Shown here: piece by piece, positions 18,345 to 24,989 of the stretch
How positions within the stretch are numbered: position 1 is the first letter of the stretch
Layout of the letters: every line of letters starts with the position of its first letter
Assembly (NCBI GenBank): GCA_946413265.1
Contig: CAMKJU010000001.1
Location: forward strand, 1 to 51,591
Length of the DNA: 51,591 bases
Source of the DNA: an uncultured Lentisphaerota bacterium
GTDB lineage: Bacteria > Verrucomicrobiota > Kiritimatiellia > RFP12 > UBA1067
Reading direction: 5' to 3'
Notes under the pieces: generated by a model
What the model was told of the DNA's origin: nothing
Seen by the model: the letters and a program-made list of their open reading frames with translations, nothing else
The model's database searches: none
Made by a program: the position numbers and the translations under genes

Positions 18345-18560
18345 ATGAAGGATAAAGCAAAAACGGCAGGGAAACGCGGCGCGGGCGGCGCGGCGGCGGC
18401 GCGGGCCGAGGGCGGCGCGAACAAGGTGTTCGTGGGCTTCTGGACCACGCCGACCATGAAGGCCGCGATCAACACCCGCGCGAAGATCGACCGCAAGAGC
18501 GCGTCCGCGCTCATTGACGAGATCATCACGGACTGGCTGTGCGGGAGGAGGCGCAAGTGA
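18345..18560 (+). CDS. Small basic protein, ribbon-helix-helix-like (71 aa)
   Basis: ATG at 18345 follows GGAAGGAG. Ala/Gly-rich basic N-terminus, then VFVGFWTTPTMKAAINTRAK and SASALIDEIITDWL, which has the strand-helix-helix pattern of RHH repressors. It overlaps the next gene start in a GTGA arrangement. Could be a regulator of the early region; function inferred only. Confidence 0.65.
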   Translation: MKDKAKTAGKRGAGGAAAARAEGGANKVFVGFWTTPTMKAAINTRAKIDRKSASALIDEIITDWLCGRRRK

Positions 18561-18775
18561 CGTGCCAATACTACACCGACCGCGAGCTGGCCGAGCTTCT
18601 CGGCGTGAGCGTGAGCCTCGTCCGAAAGATAGCGAAGAACGGCCCATCGCGTCGCGGGCGCGGCGTCCTCGACATCCGGCTCATCCACCACTTCAAGGTG
18701 GGCGACATGCGCCGGTGGGACATGCAGGCGACCAAGAGCCTTTTGGGGATTGCGGACGTTCCGCAGCCCCGGTAA
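18557..18775 (+). CDS. Helix-turn-helix protein, excisionase-like (72 aa)
   Basis: GTG start at 18557, overlapping the previous stop, with GGAGG 8 bases upstream; an ATG at 18539 in frame has no ribosome site. Residues YTDRELAELLGVSVSLVRKIAKNG form a classic MerR/Xis-type helix-turn-helix. Length and position near the attachment site suit a recombination directionality factor, though a transcription regulator is equally possible. Confidence 0.65.
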   Translation: MTCQYYTDRELAELLGVSVSLVRKIAKNGPSRRGRGVLDIRLIHHFKVGDMRRWDMQATKSLLGIADVPQPR

Positions 18776-18794
18776 ACCAAACAGGAGAGAAACA

Positions 18795-19202
18795 ATGAGT
18801 GAAGACGAGAACAAGGCGGAACCCGTTCCGCAGAAGCAACTGGGCTACGACCCGAACGCCGCAATCGCCAACCGGCTAAGCCAGCTTGATTGCGAAGCCG
18901 GCGAGGCAATCCTCGCGATCAAGATCAACGTGTCGGCGGACAGCGAGGGCACGAAGCTGGGCATTGGAGTCCGCATCGTCGGGCCGAAAGCCGAAAAGGT
19001 GAAATCGTTGGTCGGCGGACTTCTGACGATGGGTGCGCACAACGTGGCCGAGGCAATCCGCGACGCGGTCAAGCCGATGATCACGGAGGACTTCACCGCG
19101 CCCATTCTTCTGGCGACAGAAAAGGAGTTTGCCGAAGTCATCGTCAAGGGACGCAAGGCGAAGGACCCGGAAACGAGCGAGGAGGTGCCGCATGGCGTTT
19201 GA
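18795..19202 (+). CDS. Hypothetical early phage protein (135 aa)
   Basis: ATG at 18795 after CAGGAGA. Starts MSEDENKAEPVPQKQLGYDP; a central alternating region (ILAIKINVSADSEGTKLGIGV) suggests a beta-rich fold. It overlaps the Sak4-like gene by 11 bases and is presumably co-translated, so a role in recombination or replication is plausible. No family recognised. Confidence 0.75.
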   Translation: MSEDENKAEPVPQKQLGYDPNAAIANRLSQLDCEAGEAILAIKINVSADSEGTKLGIGVRIVGPKAEKVKSLVGGLLTMGAHNVAEAIRDAVKPMITEDFTAPILLATEKEFAEVIVKGRKAKDPETSEEVPHGV

Positions 19203-20022
19203 CCTCGCAAGCATTTCCAACGAGGCCGTCGCGCGGGCTCCGCGCATCGTGCTTCTCGGCGTGGAGAAGATCGGCAAGACCTCGTTCGCCTGCGGCGACC
19301 GCGTGGCGGACGGCAAGATCGTGGAGTACGGCCTCAACCGTCCCGTGATCGTGAGCGTGCGCGGCGAGCAGGGCGCGGATTCGATACCCGTGCCGAAGTT
19401 CCCCGTCGCGCAGTCGCTCGACAACGTGTTCGAGGCTCTGGGCAGCCTCTACACGGGCGACCACGGATTCGGCACGGTGGTGATCGACAGCGTGTCCGCG
19501 CTGGAGCCGCTCGTGTGGGCGGACGTGTGCCAGGAGGCCGGAGTGCAGTCCATCGAGAAGGTGGGCGGCGGCTACGGCAAGGGCTACACGGAGGCGCTCA
19601 CCAAGTGGCGGCGTATGCTGGACGGCCTCGACGCGCTGCGCCAGAAGAAAGGCATGGCCAGCATTGTGATCGGGCACACGAAGGTGAAGGCCATCAACAA
19701 CCCCGACACCGACAGCTACGACGCCTACCAGCTCGACATCAACGACAAGGCGGCGAACCTTCTGTTCCGCTGGGCCGACCTCATCCTGTTCGCGAACACG
19801 AAGGTGATCGTGAAGAAGGAGGACACCGGCTTCAACGGCGAGAAGAAGCGCGCAATCGACGGCGCGAACGGTATGCGCTTCCTGTACACGCAGAAGCGCC
19901 CTTCCCATCCGGGCGGCGGGCGCGGCGTGTACGGAACCCTTCCCTACGAGCTTCCGCTCGACTGGGCATCTTTCCAGGCGGCCGTGGCGGCCGTCATGGG
20001 CAACAACAGCAACAAGGAGTAA
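19192..20022 (+). CDS. Sak4-like RecA-fold ATPase (phage recombination)
   Basis: 276 residues. Walker A GVEKIGKT at 23-30 and Walker B VVIDS at 96-100 with the layout of the AAA_24/Sak4 family, phage single-strand annealing or RecA-like ATPases that work with an SSB-like protein. ATG at 19192 follows GGAGGTG; earlier in-frame starts lie inside the previous gene. Just downstream are a DUF669 (SSB-like) gene and an exonuclease, the usual partners of a phage recombination cassette. Confidence 0.85.
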   Translation: MAFDLASISNEAVARAPRIVLLGVEKIGKTSFACGDRVADGKIVEYGLNRPVIVSVRGEQGADSIPVPKFPVAQSLDNVFEALGSLYTGDHGFGTVVIDSVSALEPLVWADVCQEAGVQSIEKVGGGYGKGYTEALTKWRRMLDGLDALRQKKGMASIVIGHTKVKAINNPDTDSYDAYQLDINDKAANLLFRWADLILFANTKVIVKKEDTGFNGEKKRAIDGANGMRFLYTQKRPSHPGGGRGVYGTLPYELPLDWASFQAAVAAVMGNNSNKE

Positions 20023-20026
20023 GATC

Positions 20027-20425
20027 ATGGCAAAGGCCAATACAAAGAAGAAGGCGGCGAAGCCCGTCAGCATCGACAAGATCAGCGTTCCCGACGCATA
20101 CGGACGCCTGGAGACCGTCGTGGACTTCTACGAAGGTGCCTCCCGCATGGGCCTCTCGTGCCTTGCGTGGCGCGAGGCGTGGAAGTACCTGGAGCGCGGC
20201 GTTCCCGTGAAGCGCGTCTCGTGGATGGGCTACTGGACCATGGAGAACGGGAAACTCGTGATGCACTGCAAGGACGGGAGCCTCGTTACGCTCGACAAGT
20301 GCGACGAACGCTTCACGCTCGACAACATCGCGAATAACGACTGGGTTCCCCTTACGCAGTCGATGAAGGACAATCTCGACGCCGTTCACAAGGCACGGTG
20401 CCTCGAATACAAGAAAGGAAAGTGA
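20027..20425 (+). CDS. Tad2/DUF2829-like protein (possible anti-Thoeris sponge)
   Basis: 132 residues. After a basic N-terminus, residues about 48-110 follow the DUF2829 pattern: WREAWKYLERGVPVKRVSW, then KLVMHCKDG and FTLDNIANNDW, equivalent to the family's EALxxLxxGKxVxRxxW, a middle strand with DG, and a closing DxxAxDW. Known Tad2 proteins bind the Thoeris signal molecule (1''-3' gcADPR) and block that defence. The extra N-terminal 40 residues and its place between Sak4 and DUF669 genes are unusual. The match is by eye only. Confidence 0.55.
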   Translation: MAKANTKKKAAKPVSIDKISVPDAYGRLETVVDFYEGASRMGLSCLAWREAWKYLERGVPVKRVSWMGYWTMENGKLVMHCKDGSLVTLDKCDERFTLDNIANNDWVPLTQSMKDNLDAVHKARCLEYKKGK

Positions 20426-20426
20426 C

Positions 20427-21038
20427 ATGAGTGACTTCGACGAAATCTTCGGCGGCGGGTTCAACGCCGAGGAAGAGGCGGCAAAGGCCGCAGAGGAATA
20501 CGCGCCCATCCCGCCGGGATGGTACGCGGCGATCATCGAGGCACCGACGGACGGCAAGCCGATGGTGCGCGACTCGAAGGCCGGAGGCAAGATGCTGAAG
20601 GTCGTGTTCAAGATCACGGGCCCGGCGCACGAGGGGCGCAAAATATTCCACAACATCAACCTCATCGTGAAGCCGAAGGAAGCGACAGCCGACGCCGCGA
20701 GCAAGGCCAAGATGGCGGAGAGCATCGGACGCCGCGAGCTTGCGAAGCTGTGCGTGGCGGCTGGCAAGCCGCTGGCAAAGGACTCCGCCGAGCTGGTGGA
20801 CGCGGTCGTCGAGGTGAAGGTGGTCGTCCGCAAGAACATGGACGGCTCGCCCGACAACGAGGCGAAAGACTTCCGCAGGGCCGGGAGCGCGGGCGCGTTG
20901 AAGCCGCCAGCCGCACCGGCGGCGGGGGACTGGGTGCCGCAGGACGGCGGCGTGAAGCCCATCCCGGCAACGGCTCCGGCGGCTCCCGCACCTGCGGCGA
21001 AGCCCGCCGCGCAGGGTTCCCTCCCGTGGATGAAGTGA
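20427..21038 (+). CDS. DUF669-type phage protein, SSB-like
   Basis: 203 residues. MSDFDEIFGGGFNAEEE followed by IPPGWYAAIIEAP and KMLKVVFKITGPAHEGRKIFH fits DUF669, found beside phage recombinases and thought to bind single-stranded DNA. A Pro/Ala-rich linker leads to the tip SLPWMK, comparable in placement to the C-terminal tip of SSB proteins. Two bases after the previous stop. Probable partner of the Sak4-like ATPase. Confidence 0.78.
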   Translation: MSDFDEIFGGGFNAEEEAAKAAEEYAPIPPGWYAAIIEAPTDGKPMVRDSKAGGKMLKVVFKITGPAHEGRKIFHNINLIVKPKEATADAASKAKMAESIGRRELAKLCVAAGKPLAKDSAELVDAVVEVKVVVRKNMDGSPDNEAKDFRRAGSAGALKPPAAPAAGDWVPQDGGVKPIPATAPAAPAPAAKPAAQGSLPWMK

Positions 21039-21051
21039 AAGGAGCTAGGAC

Positions 21052-21438
21052 ATGGCAGAGATAACGAACGACCCGCGCCTCGCAGAGCTTGTGAAGGAGC
21101 TGTACACCGCCAAGCAGAACGAGGAAGTCGCGAAGAAGGCCCGCATCGCCGTGGAGGAGCGCATCGCCGCTCTCGTGGAGACGCCCGAGAACGGAAGCCG
21201 CACGGTGGACACCGGCGTGATGAAGGTGACGGTGAAGCGCGCCAACTCGTACAAGATCGACGACGAGGCGGCTTTCGCGCAGCACTTCCCGACGCTGGTG
21301 AAGCAAATCCCCGCGAAGTGGGAGATCGACGTGAAGGCATACGAGGCGGAGCGCGAGAAGGACTCGCAGACCTACCGCGACGCCTGCGATCACGTGACGG
21401 TGACGCCGAAGAAGGTCAGCGTGAGCCTGAAGGTGTAG
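21052..21438 (+). CDS. Hypothetical phage protein in recombination cassette (128 aa)
   Basis: ATG at 21052 after AGGAGC. N-terminal helix (LVKELYTAKQNEEVAKKARIAVEERIAAL) likely coiled coil, then a small beta-rich part with Lys-rich end. Proteins like this often sit between SSB-like and exonuclease genes in phages, but I know no function. Confidence 0.75.
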   Translation: MAEITNDPRLAELVKELYTAKQNEEVAKKARIAVEERIAALVETPENGSRTVDTGVMKVTVKRANSYKIDDEAAFAQHFPTLVKQIPAKWEIDVKAYEAEREKDSQTYRDACDHVTVTPKKVSVSLKV

Positions 21439-21440
21439 CC

Positions 21441-21620
21441 ATGAGCAGCCGGACGAAGAACTGGAACGTGAGGCAGCCGCACCCGTCCTACATGCCGAAG
21501 TCGCTCAAGGCCGAACTTCGCGAGAAGAGGCGGAAGCGCATGGAGTACCGCAGGCGGTACGGCTGGACCTCACAGAACCTGTATGCCAGCCTCTACGTTA
21601 GGAAGATGCTGGAAGCATGA
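21441..21620 (+). CDS. Small basic protein (59 aa)
   Basis: ATG at 21441 two bases after the previous stop, so probably translated by coupling. Very Arg/Lys-rich (LREKRRKRMEYRRRYGW), suggesting nucleic-acid binding. It is followed by a strong GC-rich hairpin. No family recognised. Confidence 0.6.
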   Translation: MSSRTKNWNVRQPHPSYMPKSLKAELREKRRKRMEYRRRYGWTSQNLYASLYVRKMLEA

Positions 21621-21626
21621 AACAAA

Positions 21627-21662
21627 GCCCGCCGCCACGGGCTAGGAAACGTGGCGGCGGGC
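21627..21662 (+). terminator. GC-rich 13-bp hairpin in the early operon
   Basis: GCCCGCCGCCACG (21627-21639) pairs perfectly with CGTGGCGGCGGGC (21650-21662), loop of 10. Followed by ATTTC, not a T-run, so it may be an attenuator or processing site. Similar hairpins lie at 40730-40774 and 45219-45262. Confidence 0.5.
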
Positions 21663-21683
21663 ATTTCAAACAGGAGCGAACAA

Positions 21684-21908
21684 ATGAGCGAACTCGACCA
21701 AGCAATACACTTGCTGGCGCTACATGCCAACGATATAAAATGGAACCAGCTTACCGACGGCAAATTCGGCTGGGACTGGTACTATGCAGAAAACCGGCTT
21801 TATATCATGCGGAACAGGGGCAATGGGAATTTCATTTTGTGCAGAGGCCGTAACCCCGACAGCACCTTTGCGAACAAATGCCTAGCGGAGGATCCGACAT
21901 GGATATAA
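21684..21908 (+). CDS. Hypothetical protein (74 aa)
   Basis: ATG at 21684 after CAGGAGC. MSELDQAIHLLALHANDIKW then aromatic-rich WDWYYAENRLYIMRN. Its GC content is lower than its neighbours, suggesting a recently gained accessory gene. Ten bases overlap the next gene. Function unknown. Confidence 0.6.
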   Translation: MSELDQAIHLLALHANDIKWNQLTDGKFGWDWYYAENRLYIMRNRGNGNFILCRGRNPDSTFANKCLAEDPTWI

Positions 21909-23167
21909 ACATCGAGAGCGAGACGATTGCCCGCATCTGGGAATGGTGGGCGAAGAAGGGACGGAGCGAGGCACCGAGACGCTATCTCGGCGCGAGCGTT
22001 GCCGGGCACGAGTGCGACCGCTACCTGTGGCTGCACTTCCGGGGATTGTTTAGGGAACGGTTCGAGGGGCGAATGTACCGTCTCTTCGAGCGCGGGCGCA
22101 GGGAGGAGGAGCAGTTCATCGCGGAGCTGCGCGGAATCGGCTGCGAGGTGTGGGACAGGAGCGCGGACGGCCAGCAGTTCTCCGTGTCCGCGCTGGGCGG
22201 ACACTTCGGCGGGCACCTCGACGCGGTTGTGCGCGGGCTTCCCGACGCGCCCAAGACGCCGCACGTCGCGGAGTTCAAGACGCACAGCGACCAGAGTTTT
22301 CGCAAGCTGGCACGGGCCGGAGTCCTCGACGCGAAGCCGATGCACTTCTGCCAGATGCAGATCTACATGGGAATGATGAAGCTCGACCGCGCATTGTACC
22401 TCGCCGTGAACAAGGACAACGACGACCTCTACGCGGAGAGGGTGCATTTCGACCGCGACTACTTCAAGTCGGCCATGCTGCGCGTCCGGCGCATCATCGA
22501 GCAGCCGTGCGCGGACAGGTGCGCGAAGCGACGCGACGACTGGCGGTGCAAGGGCTGTGCCGCCCACGCCGTGTGCTGGCACGAGACTGGCGCGGTCTTC
22601 TCGCGCCAGTTCCCGTGGAGCGACTGCCGCTCGTGCTGCCACGCGACGGCGGACGTCGAGGGCGAGGGGGCGCGGTGGACGTGCCGCCTCGGGAGGACGT
22701 GCGTGATCGGGAGCGCGTGCAACTGCGCCGACCACCTCGCCCTTCCCGCGCTCGTTGACGCGGACGTGGACACGGCGACGGAGCGGAGCGTGACGTACAA
22801 AATCGGCGGCCAGACGATCACGAACGGCCTCGCCAACGGCCAGTTCACGAGCGAGGAGCTTGCGCACATCGGGCGCGAGCCGCTGGAGCAGGGCGTGATA
22901 CAGAAGATCAAGGACGTGATGGAGGGCGCGCGCGTGGTGCGCCAGTCCACGATCCGCGCGCGGATGGAGGCTTACGCGAAGGACGTTCCGCCGCTCTTCG
23001 AGGGGAGTCTCAAGGAAATGCGCCAGTTCATGAACATGCAGTGCTGGCAGGTGACGGAGCGCGAGCTGGTGGACGGAATCGGGTACTTCGCGTTCGACTC
23101 GGGCGCGTGCATGAGCGTTGACGAGGCAAACGACAGGGCCGTTGTGCAGAGCGACGTGCCGTTTTGA
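21899..23167 (+). CDS. PD-(D/E)XK exonuclease with cysteine clusters (RecB/Cas4-like)
   Basis: 422 residues. Nuclease core: GHLDAVV with D108, HVAEFKTHS with E125-F-K127, then FCQMQIYMG, the order of the PD-(D/E)XK superfamily used by RecB, Cas4 and lambda exonuclease. A dozen cysteines follow in two groups (CADRCAKRRDDWRCKGCAAH and CRSCCHATAD...CRLGRTC), which could hold an iron-sulfur cluster or zinc. The C-terminal 150 residues are of unknown fold. ATG at 21899 follows GGAGG. Likely the 5'-3' resection enzyme for the Sak4/DUF669 cassette. Confidence 0.8.
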   Translation: MDINIESETIARIWEWWAKKGRSEAPRRYLGASVAGHECDRYLWLHFRGLFRERFEGRMYRLFERGRREEEQFIAELRGIGCEVWDRSADGQQFSVSALGGHFGGHLDAVVRGLPDAPKTPHVAEFKTHSDQSFRKLARAGVLDAKPMHFCQMQIYMGMMKLDRALYLAVNKDNDDLYAERVHFDRDYFKSAMLRVRRIIEQPCADRCAKRRDDWRCKGCAAHAVCWHETGAVFSRQFPWSDCRSCCHATADVEGEGARWTCRLGRTCVIGSACNCADHLALPALVDADVDTATERSVTYKIGGQTITNGLANGQFTSEELAHIGREPLEQGVIQKIKDVMEGARVVRQSTIRARMEAYAKDVPPLFEGSLKEMRQFMNMQCWQVTERELVDGIGYFAFDSGACMSVDEANDRAVVQSDVPF

Positions 23168-23181
23168 GAAAGGAGAGAGAC

Positions 23182-23334
23182 ATGGAGACTATTTACCAGA
23201 AACTTACCCGGCTGCGGAACCAGAACGAGATTCTGCGGCGCAAGCTGTCGAACGCGAGGTTCACGGTTGCGGTGCTGTCGTGCGTGGTCGCGCTTGAAAT
23301 CCTCGCGCTCTGCCTTGTGGGAGGTGCGAAGTGA
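23182..23334 (+). CDS. Small membrane protein with coiled coil (50 aa)
   Basis: ATG at 23182 after AAGGAGAGAG. N-terminal helix (YQKLTRLRNQNEILRRKL) then one membrane segment (FTVAVLSCVVALEILALCLV). Stop overlaps the GTG start of the next gene. Function unknown. Confidence 0.6.
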   Translation: METIYQKLTRLRNQNEILRRKLSNARFTVAVLSCVVALEILALCLVGGAK

Positions 23335-23690
23335 GACGGCTCAAAAGAAGAGACTGCGCGGTGCTTCACCTCGGCCTCAAATGGCCGTGGTATCACCTGA
23401 TCGACAACGGGACTAAGCACGTGGAGTTCAGAGAGGCGACGCCTTACTGGAACACCCGCATCGAGAACTGGACGAGGAGGACGAACGAAGGACGGACTCC
23501 GGTACTGGAATTCCAGAACGGCTATGGCCGGTTCTCTCCGCGCATGTGGTTTATCGCCGGGAGCGGAGTGGGCATTACGCACACGTTCAGCGGAGCGGAC
23601 GTGCCGGTGCAGCACAAGGAACTCGGCGAGTTCCCGAAAGCGAGATACACGCTTTTCATCGGAGAGCGCGTGGAGCTGGAGGACTGGTGA
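23331..23690 (+). CDS. ASCH/PUA-like domain protein
   Basis: 119 residues from a GTG that overlaps the previous stop, with GGAGG 7 bases upstream. HLGLKWPWYHLIDNGTKHVEFRE matches the ASCH opening (substrate-binding loop with G-x-K-x-x-E-x-R) and the rest is beta-rich (LFIGERVEL). ASCH proteins are thought to bind RNA or modified nucleotides; some cleave RNA. Accessory gene in the phage early region. Confidence 0.7.
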   Translation: MRRLKRRDCAVLHLGLKWPWYHLIDNGTKHVEFREATPYWNTRIENWTRRTNEGRTPVLEFQNGYGRFSPRMWFIAGSGVGITHTFSGADVPVQHKELGEFPKARYTLFIGERVELEDW

Positions 23691-23716
23691 AAGAGAGTTG
23701 ATGAGGACAAGAGCAA

Positions 23717-23842
23717 ATGAAGACCGCAGGGACAATCGTGCTGACCATACTGGCGTTCGGCGTGGGCGTGATGCTCATGCCGCTGACGCCGTTCTTCGTC
23801 GCTTACATCGTTTGGTACGACAGGATGAGCGATGAGGACTGA
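23717..23842 (+). CDS. Small membrane protein (41 aa)
   Basis: ATG at 23717 with GAGGA upstream. One membrane segment (TIVLTILAFGVGVMLMPLTPFFVAYIVW) and an acidic tail ending DRMSDED. Overlaps the next small gene by 11 bases. Confidence 0.5.
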   Translation: MKTAGTIVLTILAFGVGVMLMPLTPFFVAYIVWYDRMSDED

Positions 23843-23984
23843 ATACTGGTTTCCGTCCGCGCTGATCGCGCTGGACGTGTGCGCCGCCCTTCCCTACGCC
23901 TGGCACGGGAACTGGCGGATGGCGATCTACTGGCTTGCGGCGGCGACGCTGACGGCATGTGTGACTTTCACGGGAGGGAAGTGA
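23832..23984 (+). CDS. Small membrane protein (50 aa)
   Basis: ATG at 23832 inside the end of the previous gene. MRTEYWFPSALIALDVCAAL then MAIYWLAAATLTACVTF: two hydrophobic segments. The TGA overlaps the ATG of the Lar-like gene by one base. Function unknown. Confidence 0.5.
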   Translation: MRTEYWFPSALIALDVCAALPYAWHGNWRMAIYWLAAATLTACVTFTGGK

Positions 23985-24217
23985 TGTACGACAACATAAA
24001 GTTGAAGCCATGCCCTTTTTGCGGCGTGGTGCCGGAGATACAGGACTTTGTTGACGGCACGCGCGACATGAACGCACTTCCCGGATTCGATGTCAAATTA
24101 TCATACGGCATTGGCTGTGAGAATGAGAAGTGTACATGCCATCCGTGGACTGGCGATGATTCCCCCACGCCGCAAGCAGCAGCAGAGGCGTGGAACAGGA
24201 GGGCGAAAGATGAGTGA
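23984..24217 (+). CDS. Lar-like restriction alleviation family protein
   Basis: 77 residues. LKPCPFCGVVPEI at the start, CENEKCTCHPW in the middle and AAAEAWNRRAK at the end are the hallmarks of the Lar family (zinc-ribbon proteins; the founding member Lar modulates type I restriction in favour of DNA modification). Whether this one has that activity is unknown; the family name is widely used for such small phage zinc proteins. ATG overlaps the previous stop (TGATG). Confidence 0.75.
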   Translation: MYDNIKLKPCPFCGVVPEIQDFVDGTRDMNALPGFDVKLSYGIGCENEKCTCHPWTGDDSPTPQAAAEAWNRRAKDE

Positions 24218-24398
24218 AGATGAAAAACTGATGATGAAGCTCCTTTACTTCGCTGTGGAGGACTACTACGGAGACTGGGCGACACCGCAGTTCAAACAGA
24301 CGATTCGCGCCGTGTGTAATCGGCTGGGAATCGCATATAATATAAGTGGGAAACGCATCATGGCGAACATAGCAAGGAAGGAGGCGAAAGTTGAATAA
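24210..24398 (+). CDS. Hypothetical protein (62 aa)
   Basis: ATG at 24210 follows AGGAGGG. MSEDEKLMMKLLYFAVEDYYGDW, then a basic end (GKRIMANIARKEAKVE). AT-richer than the core phage genes. Overlaps both neighbours. No family recognised. Confidence 0.55.
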   Translation: MSEDEKLMMKLLYFAVEDYYGDWATPQFKQTIRAVCNRLGIAYNISGKRIMANIARKEAKVE

Positions 24399-24729
24399 CA
24401 ACAAAACTTTATGTGACATACTTCCATACGAGGAGATTCCAGAAGTCACGAGAGATTATGTGGACTTCCTCTTCAATGTTGCCGATCTGGGTGAAGGAAT
24501 GTCGCATCTGTACAGCATTGAAGAACAGCGTATCAACCTTCACGAAAAAATGATCGCTGAATACGGCTTGCGCTACGAGTACACGCGAGAAGCTGTCTGC
24601 TTCCCTTACGCAGAGATAATCAAAATGCGCCCAGAGCGTGTTGCACAGGTGATAGATTCAAACCTGCGAACCATTAGGGCATTAGAGCCGAAAGCGCGTG
24701 TTCCGGTAAATGAAGGAGGCGCGGAGTGA
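24391..24729 (+). CDS. Hypothetical protein, TTG start (112 aa)
   Basis: TTG at 24391 is chosen because AAGGAGG lies 8 bases before it and the previous stop overlaps it, as with other gene joints here. MNNNKTLCDILPYEEIPEVTRDYVDF; mainly helical and acidic. Lower GC than the core genes. Function unknown. Confidence 0.6.
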   Translation: MNNNKTLCDILPYEEIPEVTRDYVDFLFNVADLGEGMSHLYSIEEQRINLHEKMIAEYGLRYEYTREAVCFPYAEIIKMRPERVAQVIDSNLRTIRALEPKARVPVNEGGAE

Positions 24730-24989
24730 AGATAGAAGAAATCGACCCGGAACTGTTCACATGGGAACTCTACAATCCGGCTGGGCCGTGGGAGCTTGAC
24801 GACGCCCTTTACGCAGCAGAGTCTTTCGGATATTGCGACGCATCGCGGCTGGCGGTTCGTCCGAGGACGGATGAGATCGCGCTAATGATCGAATGGCCCA
24901 ACGGCTCGAAATGCTGGTTCCACGTCTCTCAAAAAATGCTCCAGTCAATCAAGAAGCGAATCGCAAGGACTGGAGGCGCGGAGTGCTGA
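24726..24989 (+). CDS. Hypothetical protein (87 aa)
   Basis: GTG at 24726 with AAGGAGG upstream and overlap with the previous stop. MKIEEIDPELFTWELYNPAGPWELDD, Trp- and acid-rich. Overlaps the helicase start by 7 bases. No family recognised; likely an accessory early gene. Confidence 0.6.
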   Translation: MKIEEIDPELFTWELYNPAGPWELDDALYAAESFGYCDASRLAVRPRTDEIALMIEWPNGSKCWFHVSQKMLQSIKKRIARTGGAEC

